Below are positions 5,914 to 13,195 of a stretch of 17,359 nucleotides of DNA, piece by piece. The notes beneath the pieces are model-generated. The model made no database searches, was not told the DNA's origin, and saw only the letters and a list, made by a program, of their open reading frames with translations. Position 1 is the stretch's first letter. The number at the start of each line of letters is the position of its first letter. This stretch comes from Lachnospiraceae bacterium UBA3814 (GTDB taxonomy: Bacteria; Bacillota; Clostridia; Lachnospirales; Lachnospiraceae): the NCBI GenBank assembly GCA_002368575.1, contig DFEA01000115.1, positions 1 through 17,359 on the forward strand, given 5' to 3'. The translations under genes and the position numbers were made by a program.

Positions 5914-6745
5914 AAAAACGGTCACCTGCAGCGTCTGTCATCATCATTGCCGGCTTTCAGAGGGCATGAAGGGCTTCTGCCTCGCAAGGCTGAACAGGGG
6001 AGGAAGGATCATTCCGATAAATTACGGGGTGGTGACCTCCATTGCGCTGGATCCCATAGAAAAAAAGCCCCTGTACCGTTTTCATCCGGGGAGCAGGATA
6101 CTTTCGGTGGGAAGCTTCGGCTGCAACCTTGCCTGCCCCTTCTGCCAGAATCATCAGATCTCCCGTGTGGGAGAGGAAATAAAGGACCGCTCTGAGATCT
6201 GGTCTCCGAAGGAGCTTCTGGATACCGCGCTTTCACTGAGGGAAAGAGGAAATACGGGGATAGCCTTTACCTATAACGAGCCTCTGATCTGCTATGAATT
6301 TGTCCTTGATACCGCAAGGCTCTTTAAGGAGAACGGACTGGCAACGGTTCTTGTAACAAACGGAAGCGTTTCCTGTGAAATACTTGCAGAGCTCCTTCCC
6401 TGGATCGATGCGATGAACATAGATCTTAAGGGCTTTTCCCAAAAGGCCTATGACTGCCTGTCGGGGAATCTTGAACAGACAAAGGATTTTATCAGGACCG
6501 CGGCGGCCTCCTGTCATGTGGAGCTGACGTCCCTGATAGTGCCGGGCATCAACGATTCGACCACGGAAATGGAATCGGAGGCGGACTTCATCGCGGATAT
6601 CTCTCCCGATATCCCTCTGCATATTACCCGTTATTTTCCGATGTACAAAATGACCTCGGGGCAGCCCACCGATATTTCCCTTCTTAAGAAAATGAAGGAG
6701 ATCGCTGAGGGCCGTCTGAAATACGTGTATCTAGGAAATGTGTGA
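5906..6745 (+). CDS. amrS: AmmeMemoRadiSam system radical SAM enzyme (short form)
   Basis: Radical SAM protein of the AmmeMemoRadiSam system, related to the pyruvate formate-lyase-activating group; its substrate is unknown. The iron-sulfur cluster motif CxxxCxxC is CNLACPFC (C73, C77, C80), followed by the usual QNHQIS. An N-terminal cysteine set C8, C11, C15 and C25 (CSVCHHHC...GFC) is typical of this subfamily and may bind a metal. AFTYNEPLICYEF and MNIDLKGFSQKAY are family stretches of the partial TIM barrel. The 279-aa length is shorter than the roughly 330-350 aa I recall for many relatives, which continue after the YVYLGNV segment into a Cys-rich tail; here a TGA follows immediately. 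It starts inside the preceding gene, with no separate ribosome binding site needed if coupled. It converges with the polysaccharide cluster, 18 bp away. Confidence 0.92.
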   Translation: MSEKTVTCSVCHHHCRLSEGMKGFCLARLNRGGRIIPINYGVVTSIALDPIEKKPLYRFHPGSRILSVGSFGCNLACPFCQNHQISRVGEEIKDRSEIWSPKELLDTALSLRERGNTGIAFTYNEPLICYEFVLDTARLFKENGLATVLVTNGSVSCEILAELLPWIDAMNIDLKGFSQKAYDCLSGNLEQTKDFIRTAAASCHVELTSLIVPGINDSTTEMESEADFIADISPDIPLHITRYFPMYKMTSGQPTDISLLKKMKEIAEGRLKYVYLGNV

Positions 6746-6763
6746 AGCGTTACGGGCAACGGG

Positions 6764-7972
6764 TCAGGTGTCTGCCATAAGCTGCAGCCGTTCAAGCCTT
6801 CTGTTTATGAAGGAGAAGAGCATCAACAGCATAAGAGAGAAGGGGGCAACTATGATGTAGTTCTCCATGAAGGCCGTAAAGAGCATGGCAAAGATCCCGG
6901 CCATCGCGGTTTTTGAGACCGTATCCACTGTGCATATCTCCCTGATCCTTAAAAGCCTGAACACAAGAAAGGTGCAGGTAATGATGAAGACAACGAGCCC
7001 GTGTACGATCAGTATATCCAGAAGCCCGGAATGCACCTCGAACAGACCCTCCATCCATTCAAGCTTCATAACATAGGAGGAGCCGATCCCGGTAAGCGGA
7101 TGCTTAAGGTATTCCTCCCAGAGCTCGGCCCATATCTCCTCCCGTCCCGAAATGATATCCTTGTAGAAAAGCCTGAGCGTAAGCTCCTCCTTCCTCATCC
7201 CGAGCCATACATAAAAGGCGGAAAACAAAACGGAGCCGACGCTTCCGAGGGCTGTAAGGAGACCGTACATTACCCTGTTTTTCCAGAAGCCCTTCGGGAT
7301 AAGCAGCAAAACAAGAAAGACCACAAGCCCCACTAACGCGCAGCGCGACCGGTACCATGCGATTATACGAAAGGCCACGTAAAACAGCAGAAGCTCTGCT
7401 GTCCTTACCGTGGCAGGCTTATACCGGCTGTTCGCAGCGGTTCTTAAGCGTTCGTAAAGGAGCTCTGCTTCATAAATCAGGAAAATAAAGCCGGAGATGA
7501 GCACCAGCCCTCCGTAGTTTGTGTTATAGCCCTTGAAATATCCCTTAACGTCTATGGTCCAGTATATGAAGAAAATGCCGATGTATACAGCACAGACCTC
7601 CATCTGCCTTTCTGACAGGCTCACCTTGTTGGCAAGATAAAGGATGAGCAGAAAATCAGCGATTGTCAGGATAGCTCCCTTATCCGAGCCTATGATGAAG
7701 AGATTTACCAGGGCGTAAAGATCCGCGAACACCATAAGCAGGAAGGCGGGATCCCTTAAGGCCTGATCTATATCCGTATAGCAGAAAAAGGTCACGATAA
7801 GAAAGACCGCGGCGACGAGGGTACCGTAGGGCGCAAGAAGACTGTACCAGCTGTAGAAATGAAAATAGGCCGTGGTCAGTATAAAGACCGCAGCCATCAG
7901 GGAATAATTTCCCAGCTGCTCTCTTTTGTTTCGAGGCATCCTGAAAAAGGGTATTTTTTCTGAAATATCCAT
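6764..7972 (-). CDS. O-antigen ligase/polymerase-like membrane protein (copy 2 of a paralogous pair)
   Basis: Integral membrane protein of the Wzy/WaaL (O-antigen ligase PF04932) type, expected to polymerise lipid-linked repeat units or transfer finished glycan to an acceptor on the outer face of the membrane. The 402-aa product has about 10-12 hydrophobic segments. The large external loop region holds YRSR (207-210), FYKDIISGREEIW (269-281) and HPLTGIGSS (291-299), followed by H314, matching the conserved pattern around the catalytic loop. It is clearly paralogous to the protein at 9445-10653, with shared GYNTN, FYK-I-SGR--IW and PLTGIG and equal length. It begins 3 bp after the flippase stop, with GAGGA as ribosome binding site, and is the last gene of the cluster seen here. 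Polymerase versus ligase cannot be decided from sequence. Confidence 0.8.
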   Translation of the reverse strand: MDISEKIPFFRMPRNKREQLGNYSLMAAVFILTTAYFHFYSWYSLLAPYGTLVAAVFLIVTFFCYTDIDQALRDPAFLLMVFADLYALVNLFIIGSDKGAILTIADFLLILYLANKVSLSERQMEVCAVYIGIFFIYWTIDVKGYFKGYNTNYGGLVLISGFIFLIYEAELLYERLRTAANSRYKPATVRTAELLLFYVAFRIIAWYRSRCALVGLVVFLVLLLIPKGFWKNRVMYGLLTALGSVGSVLFSAFYVWLGMRKEELTLRLFYKDIISGREEIWAELWEEYLKHPLTGIGSSYVMKLEWMEGLFEVHSGLLDILIVHGLVVFIITCTFLVFRLLRIREICTVDTVSKTAMAGIFAMLFTAFMENYIIVAPFSLMLLMLFSFINRRLERLQLMADT

Positions 7973-7975
7973 AAT

Positions 7976-9445
7976 TTATTTCCTCATTAAATGAGCCTTA
8001 AGCCCCCGTATAAGCAGCCCTGCCGTTTCCATGATCCCCTTAAGATATATGAGCGCCAGCAGGATGAAAATGACCGCACAGGCCATAAGGCACATTCTGT
8101 CTCCCGCCCTCCTTATCATGATAACGGCCTCGGCTGTAAGAAGAAGGATCGCGGGAATATTCCTTTTATGGTCTGTGTAAAGCTTAACATGCCTGCTCAC
8201 AAAATAAAACGCTCCGATAAACATGATAAAATAGGAGACTGCCGTTGCCGCCGCGGCTCCCATGGCGGAAAAGGAGGGGATGAGCAGTATGTTCAGGAGC
8301 ACATTTACAAGGGCTCCGATGCCGGTGGCGATACCCATTGCCCCCGAATCCTTAAAGGCAAGACAGATAGAGCCCAAAAAGCCTGTCATGGCGCCAAATA
8401 CCACGGATATAAGAAGGGGCGGCACAAACCTCCAGGCCTCAAAGAACTCCTTTCTGAACATAAAGGCCGCAAGAGGACGGACCATCAGGATCAGAAAGGC
8501 GCACCCGAGCACCATGAAGGTAAAATAAAGCCTGTACATATCGGAATAGAAATCCTCCTTCAGGGAGCCGTCCTTCTCCTCCTGAGTAAGGCTTTTTGAG
8601 GCGCTCATCTGCCAGGCCTGGGCAAAGATCCTCTGGAAAACGGTAAGGACAGAGGGGATCTTATAGGCTACCCCGTAAAGACCGTTGACGGAAAGCCCGC
8701 ACATAATTGACACAAAATACCTGTCGGCCGCGTTATTTATAAAGGCGCCCGTCGAATAAAGGATCATTGGTTTTCCGTAGGACAGAAGCTCCTTTTCAAG
8801 GCCTTTTCTCTCTGATAAGGGATCAGAGCCCGAAAAGGTTCCTGACCGGTCAGCACTCAGCACCTCCCCGTGAAATTTCGCGCACAGGCCGAGCATTATC
8901 CCCGACGCGGCGGAAAAGGCAAGCATCTGGGATATGAGGTATCCGAAAAGACCGAGCTTCACCACCAGCAGAAAAACAAGATTGGAGCAGATAAGCACAA
9001 GGGTGGAGAAAACACTCCCTATGACCACTATCCTTACGAGCTCGCAGCCCTGTAAAAAAAGGATCAGAAATTCGTATACTGAATTAGTGAAAAACAGGAG
9101 AATAAAAAGGATCACAAGCACGGGAGGCATAAAAAAGACCGCGGCCGTTCCCGCAAGCAGAACCACGAGGGAAGCCCTGAGGGTGTATTTCATCCCTATC
9201 CTGAAGATAAGCCCTCTTTTATCCGCGTTATCGATCCCGAACCTTAATGCCGCCTCCCCCATATTTACGGTCAGGGCGGGCACCAGCAGCAGAAGGGTAG
9301 TCTGCATGACATCCGCGGTCCCGTAATCGGAGGTCGAAAGCACGTTCGTATAAAAGGGAACAAGCAGGAAAACGAGGATCTTTGATACGAAATTGCTGAC
9401 CGAGAACAGTATCATATTATTTGCCAGATATCTGTATCTCCCCAT
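7976..9445 (-). CDS. Wzx-type oligosaccharide flippase (MOP/RfbX superfamily)
   Basis: Polytopic membrane protein expected to translocate undecaprenyl-pyrophosphate-linked repeat units from the cytoplasmic to the outer face. The 489-aa product is dominated by hydrophobic segments, consistent with 12-14 helices. It opens with the family signature NNMILFSVSNFVSKILVFLL and VPFYTNVLSTSDYGTADV, followed by a stretch containing EAALRFGID. The middle PMILYSTGAFINNAADRYFVS is also typical of polysaccharide exporters, as is the repeated Ala/Gly pattern in AMGAAAATAVSYFIMF near the C-terminus. Its ATG shares one base with the upstream stop (TAATG at 9447-9443), a classic coupling arrangement. It is flanked on both sides by the two paralogous ligase/polymerase-like proteins. 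Family call firm; substrate unknown. Confidence 0.9.
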   Translation of the reverse strand: MGRYRYLANNMILFSVSNFVSKILVFLLVPFYTNVLSTSDYGTADVMQTTLLLLVPALTVNMGEAALRFGIDNADKRGLIFRIGMKYTLRASLVVLLAGTAAVFFMPPVLVILFILLFFTNSVYEFLILFLQGCELVRIVVIGSVFSTLVLICSNLVFLLVVKLGLFGYLISQMLAFSAASGIMLGLCAKFHGEVLSADRSGTFSGSDPLSERKGLEKELLSYGKPMILYSTGAFINNAADRYFVSIMCGLSVNGLYGVAYKIPSVLTVFQRIFAQAWQMSASKSLTQEEKDGSLKEDFYSDMYRLYFTFMVLGCAFLILMVRPLAAFMFRKEFFEAWRFVPPLLISVVFGAMTGFLGSICLAFKDSGAMGIATGIGALVNVLLNILLIPSFSAMGAAAATAVSYFIMFIGAFYFVSRHVKLYTDHKRNIPAILLLTAEAVIMIRRAGDRMCLMACAVIFILLALIYLKGIMETAGLLIRGLKAHLMRK

Positions 9446-10653
9446 TACCTGCCCGCTGCCCCCACGATGCCTGTTAAGAAGAGCAGATTAAGGGAATAAT
9501 CCGCCCAGATGAGATCCACGTCAAAGAAGGACTCGAAGAAGACCGCAAGAAGCACTGTGAGCGCGCAGAGCGGCAGAGCGGACTCCTTTTTTCTGACTGA
9601 GATAAAAGCCCTTCCCGCAAACCTGAAGATAAGCCACATTATACCGGCAAATACAAGGATACCGTCGATGACCAGAAAGTTGTACATTGCGTTGTGGACA
9701 TTAAATTCAAAGAAGGACTCAATGGTCACGTTGGTCCCGATCCCGGTAAGAGGCTTTTGTACAAACAGGGTAAAGAATTCGTACCAGATCTTATCCCTTC
9801 CCGAGAAGATCTCCTTATAGAAAAACGGCAGCTTAAAGTTTACTCCGGTAGCCCCCACTATCACATACAGCGCCACAAAGGCCAGGGATCCGAAGGTGGC
9901 AAGCACCCATACCGTATAGTAAAAGCCCTTTATCTCCCACCATTTTTTGGGTACCGCAAACCAGAGTATCATAAAGACCACAAGCATTATAAAGGCGCCT
10001 CTCGCCCTGTGCCAGAGGGCTAGCTGAAAGCCCTTCACGAGAAAGAGCGTCATTAGAAGCCCGGAAAGCCTTCCTGAGGGCCCGCTCAGAAAGTGCTCCC
10101 TTCCGAAGCGTCTGTCCTCCCTTTCCTTTAAAATGACCGTGAGCATAAGGGCGCAGAGGAGGGAATAGATCGTAAAGGTCGCGGCAGTGTTGGTATTGTA
10201 GCCGTAAAAAGCATAATCCGCAAACAGCCTCGGATATACGATAAAGAACCAGACAAGCAGGAGCGCCGCGTAACAGGAGGCCATGACGGCGATGCTCCTT
10301 TCCGGAAAAACGATACGTCCGGAAATGAAAAATATCAGCATAAAATCCGCCGCCACAAAGAACGCTCCCAGTCCGGAGTTTACTATCAGGAGATTGATAA
10401 AGGTAAGCGCAAGGAGAGCAATGAGCATAATAAGCTCCTTGTCCTTCTGCTTAAGCAGTGAGACGATATCCGCATTATTGAGCATAAGGGCGCAAAGGCA
10501 CAAAAAAACAAACACGCCTACATAACGGTCCGTTGCTCCGTAGAACCTGGGTACCATAAAGGTAAGCGCATATCCCGTAAACATAATGAGCATTATTCCG
10601 AGATTGATAAGCTCCTTAGCTTTTGATAAAGCTCTTCTGTTCTCACTTCCCAT
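9445..10653 (-). CDS. O-antigen ligase/polymerase-like membrane protein (copy 1 of a paralogous pair)
   Basis: Wzy/WaaL-type membrane protein of 402 aa with about 10-12 hydrophobic segments and a large external loop before the last helices. Diagnostic stretches are GYNTNT (151-156), WHRARG (214-219), FYKEIFSGRDKIW (278-290), KPLTGIGTN (300-308) and H320-N321 in FNVHNAMYN. The VHN element matches the loop histidine of O-antigen ligases, where the downstream paralogue has VHS. The predicted start overlaps the preceding glycosyltransferase by 61 nt; AAGGAA about 8 nt upstream supports it, and a later Met at residue 21 has a weaker site. It ends in a TAATG overlap with the flippase gene. It may be the polymerase, with the paralogue as ligase, or the reverse; that assignment is not supported by sequence alone. 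Confidence 0.8.
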   Translation of the reverse strand: MGSENRRALSKAKELINLGIMLIMFTGYALTFMVPRFYGATDRYVGVFVFLCLCALMLNNADIVSLLKQKDKELIMLIALLALTFINLLIVNSGLGAFFVAADFMLIFFISGRIVFPERSIAVMASCYAALLLVWFFIVYPRLFADYAFYGYNTNTAATFTIYSLLCALMLTVILKEREDRRFGREHFLSGPSGRLSGLLMTLFLVKGFQLALWHRARGAFIMLVVFMILWFAVPKKWWEIKGFYYTVWVLATFGSLAFVALYVIVGATGVNFKLPFFYKEIFSGRDKIWYEFFTLFVQKPLTGIGTNVTIESFFEFNVHNAMYNFLVIDGILVFAGIMWLIFRFAGRAFISVRKKESALPLCALTVLLAVFFESFFDVDLIWADYSLNLLFLTGIVGAAGR

Positions 10654-11594
10654 GATGATGTTTCCTTAACCGCCTTCCGGAACAGGGCAGCATTGCCGCT
10701 TCCGAGGCTTTCATTTATTCTGCGGGCGATCTCAGACGCATCCTCGCAGTCCTTTATGATATAACGCTCAAGCCCTGGCTCATCAGTCCTGAACAGCTCA
10801 AGAGCACCGGTATGCGCTGAGAGCAGCACATCACAGCCATTGGCCAGAGCCTCCATCGGCGCCAGGCCGAAGGTCTCAAAGCAGCTGTTCTGAATAAACA
10901 GCGACGAGCTCCTGAACAGCTTTCTTATGCTCTCCTTATCAAGGATACCCAGATCCCGCACGAAGGGATAGCGCCTTATTTCCTCAGAAAAAGCTCCCTC
11001 CGCACCCGCAACGACAAGCTTAAGCCCCGGCCGTTTGGGAAGAAGCAGCTCTATAGCCTGACAGATACGGTTTATGCGCTTTCTGGGCATCCCGCCTCCG
11101 ATGGAAAATATGAGGTCAGGGTCTCTTTCGGTACTGTCACGATAAACCCGGTCAAAGTCCCCGATCCCGTTTAGCTGGGGCTCTGTCTTATCGGAAAACT
11201 CGGGGTAGCGCTCCTTAAGCCAGAGTGAAAAACGTGAGGATACCGCAAATATCCGGTCGCAGAGCCGCAGGGTCTCGTATTCGATCCGGGTCATATGAGG
11301 ATCCTCGCAAAGATTTATGCGGTTTTCGTATTCCACAGAGCCATGGTCGAGGTAGGCGCATTTCTTCCCGAAAAAATGAGCTGTCTTTGCGGAAAGGATA
11401 TTCTGGGCCGAATATCCGGAGCAGAGGACTACAGAGGAAAAGGGGATCTTAAGGATAAGCTCTGCCGCTCTTAAAGGCTTTGAAGCAGAGTGAAGATAAA
11501 AGCACCTTTTTCCCAGTCCTTCGATATATTTCAGGGTCACGTTTGCAGGTCCCGACCCTGTCCTGTAATCACCGACCATGAGGATCCTTTTCAT
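10593..11594 (-). CDS. Family 4-like (GT-B) glycosyltransferase
   Basis: Cytoplasmic or membrane-associated GT-B glycosyltransferase that would add one sugar from a nucleotide donor to the lipid-linked repeat unit. The 333-aa product opens with MKRILMVGDYRTGSGPANVT. The C-terminal donor-binding lobe has FSIGGGMPRKRIN (163-175) and the retaining-enzyme EX7E motif at E240 and E248 in CFETFGLAPMEALANGCDVL. I chose the ATG at 11594 rather than 11630: the alternative first 12 residues are atypical, and GAGGG (11610-11606) lies 11 nt before the chosen ATG, though this site is weak. The start overlaps the upstream gene by 26 nt and the end overlaps the next gene by 61 nt. Donor and linkage cannot be inferred. 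Confidence 0.82.
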   Translation of the reverse strand: MKRILMVGDYRTGSGPANVTLKYIEGLGKRCFYLHSASKPLRAAELILKIPFSSVVLCSGYSAQNILSAKTAHFFGKKCAYLDHGSVEYENRINLCEDPHMTRIEYETLRLCDRIFAVSSRFSLWLKERYPEFSDKTEPQLNGIGDFDRVYRDSTERDPDLIFSIGGGMPRKRINRICQAIELLLPKRPGLKLVVAGAEGAFSEEIRRYPFVRDLGILDKESIRKLFRSSSLFIQNSCFETFGLAPMEALANGCDVLLSAHTGALELFRTDEPGLERYIIKDCEDASEIARRINESLGSGNAALFRKAVKETSSWEVRTEELYQKLRSLSISE

Positions 11595-12441
11595 AGCTGC
11601 GCTTACCCTCAAGCATGAATTTAACGGCATTTCTGAAGGAGGTACTGTCCTTATAAAGCTTATACTTCCTTACCGCGTACTGCAGGATGAGAAGCCATGA
11701 AAGCCTTGGGCTCATGGCGGTATAGCCCGCGCCCCTTGCAATGAAGAAGCCCCTGTCATAGCCCTTGAACCAGGTGGACTGCTCGTCTCTGAGCTGAGCT
11801 ATCATGACAGGAACATATATTATCTTAAGCTTCCTTTTCAGACACTCATAAAGGAAGATGTTCTCTTCCCCCATGGGATACTTGGCCCCGGCGCCAAAGA
11901 GCGGGTCAAAGTGGATATCCTTAAGGCGTTCCCTTCGAAAGGCGATCTCGGGTGAAAAGATCTTTAAGACGGAAAGATATCCCATTCTTCTTTCACTCTT
12001 AAAGACAGGCTTCGGCTTTTCCGGCCTCCTTATGTAAAATACGATAAGATCCGCCTCCTTATGCTTTTCGAAGGCTTTTATTATGATCCTGTCGTAATTA
12101 TCCACATATTCCACGTCATTATCGCATAAAATGCATATGTCGGCATCCGCGTGCCTTACAGCCATGTTCCGGCTGTTGCTAAGACCCTTTGCGGCTGATT
12201 CTATAAAGACGATCTCATGTCTCTTTCCGCGGATGTTTTCGCGCCTTATCCTTTCTACGCTGAGAGCATCCCTGTTGTAATCCCTGACCGCGGGATCCGC
12301 GGCGTCAATAAGGATAGTATCGGCAAAGGGACTCTGATCGGAGCACTGGTTTACGACTACGGCATCCGAGGTTATATTTAGGGTATCCACGAAGGATTCG
12401 TCCTTTAAATTCATTGCAGACAAAAGCACCTGCAGTCTCAT
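11569..12441 (-). CDS. Family 2-like (GT-A) glycosyltransferase
   Basis: GT-A-fold glycosyltransferase of a type common in clostridial polysaccharide clusters. The 290-aa product starts MRLQVLLSAMN and has NITSDAVVVNQC (22-33) followed by KGLSNSRNMAV (85-95). The metal-binding DxD is D107-N-D109 in ILCDNDVEYVD, and GAKYPMGEENIF (185-196) is the probable acceptor/base region. A QSTWFKGYDRG block (221-231) is typical of the group. A longer reading frame begins at 12507, but the ATG at 12441 is preceded by a perfect AGGAGG (12454-12449) with 7-nt spacing and matches the family start, so it is chosen. It lies 1 bp after the upstream stop and overlaps the next gene by 26 nt. Sugar specificity unknown. 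Confidence 0.82.
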   Translation of the reverse strand: MRLQVLLSAMNLKDESFVDTLNITSDAVVVNQCSDQSPFADTILIDAADPAVRDYNRDALSVERIRRENIRGKRHEIVFIESAAKGLSNSRNMAVRHADADICILCDNDVEYVDNYDRIIIKAFEKHKEADLIVFYIRRPEKPKPVFKSERRMGYLSVLKIFSPEIAFRRERLKDIHFDPLFGAGAKYPMGEENIFLYECLKRKLKIIYVPVMIAQLRDEQSTWFKGYDRGFFIARGAGYTAMSPRLSWLLILQYAVRKYKLYKDSTSFRNAVKFMLEGKRSYEKDPHGR

Positions 12442-12442
12442 T

Positions 12443-13195
12443 TCAGATCCTCCTGAGAACGGCCCGTATCGCCCAGAAGCAGAAACACCATGCGCTTTTA
12501 GGGACATTGAGCCCTTCCGCTTTTCTGTAAAGCCTCCAGATCCTTTTAACAGCCGTTATTTTATCAGAGGAAAGAGTACCTCTGCTTCTTCTGTAAAGTG
12601 TCAGGGATTCATCAAGGCCGTATGCCCTGACCCCGCTCTTAAGTATCCTCCACCAGGAGGCGGTATCCTCGCTCTCTATATGGGGCATTTTAACCGTTTC
12701 CCTGTTTAAAAGGGTGAGGTCGAGCATGACCGTGCTGGTAAATATCGTTGTATTCTTAAGGGCCTCCTCATAGCTTATGACAGCCGGAACCCTTACCCTT
12801 TTACCGGTGCCCCTGCCGTTTTCATCGGCAAATTCATAGCCGGTAAAGGAAAAGGCGGCACGATGCTCCTTCATAAAGGAAAGCTGCCGTTCAAGCTTCT
12901 CGGGATGCCAGAGATCGTCCGCATCAAGGTAGCACAGATATCTTCCCTTTGCCGCGGCGATCCCGAGATTTCGCGCGTAGGAGGCACCGTGTGGTCCGCT
13001 GTTTTCAAGAAGCCGGATATCTCCGCCCCTTGCCGTCTCCTCCTCAATAATATCCCTGCTGTTGTCCGACGATCCGTCATCCACCAGGATAAGCTCCCAG
13101 CACCTTACAGACTGGGCCCTGACCGAGGCTATCGTTTCCCTGAGATATGCACCCGCGTTATATACCGGGATTATGATGCTCACAGCCTCATTCAT
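12443..13195 (-). CDS. Family 2 (GT-A) glycosyltransferase
   Basis: Classic GT2 inverting transferase expected to add a sugar to the lipid-linked repeat at the cytoplasmic face. The 250-aa product has VSIIIPVYNAGAYL (5-18), the nucleotide-binding DD at 39-40 in LVDDGSSDNS, the DxD at D91-A-D93 in CYLDADDLWHPEKL, and an ED pair (176-177) as likely catalytic-base region in ESEDTASWW. I take the ATG at 13195 as start, because VSIIIPVYN normally lies within the first ten residues. The longer frame from 13246 adds a non-conserved 17 residues. This start overlaps the end of the priming transferase gene by 8 bp and has a GAGGA about 9 nt upstream. It ends 1 bp before the next gene. Linkage unknown. 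Confidence 0.87.
   Translation of the reverse strand: MNEAVSIIIPVYNAGAYLRETIASVRAQSVRCWELILVDDGSSDNSRDIIEEETARGGDIRLLENSGPHGASYARNLGIAAAKGRYLCYLDADDLWHPEKLERQLSFMKEHRAAFSFTGYEFADENGRGTGKRVRVPAVISYEEALKNTTIFTSTVMLDLTLLNRETVKMPHIESEDTASWWRILKSGVRAYGLDESLTLYRRSRGTLSSDKITAVKRIWRLYRKAEGLNVPKSAWCFCFWAIRAVLRRI
12449..12454 (-). promoter_or_regulatory. Ribosome binding site fixing the start at 12441
   Basis: AGGAGG on the minus strand, 7 nt before the ATG at 12441 and inside the last codons of the upstream glycosyltransferase gene. It shows that the 22 extra residues of the longer open frame from 12507 are not translated as part of this protein. Confidence 0.75.

Noticed and set aside
7991..8599. 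202-aa plus-strand open frame
   Set aside because: Antisense to the flippase gene; the hydrophilic Lys/His/Gly-rich product is what the complement of hydrophobic membrane-protein codons produces.
12442..12507. N-terminal extension of the glycosyltransferase that starts at 12441
   Set aside because: The extra 22 residues overlap the upstream glycosyltransferase and are not family-like, while a perfect AGGAGG precedes the ATG at 12441.
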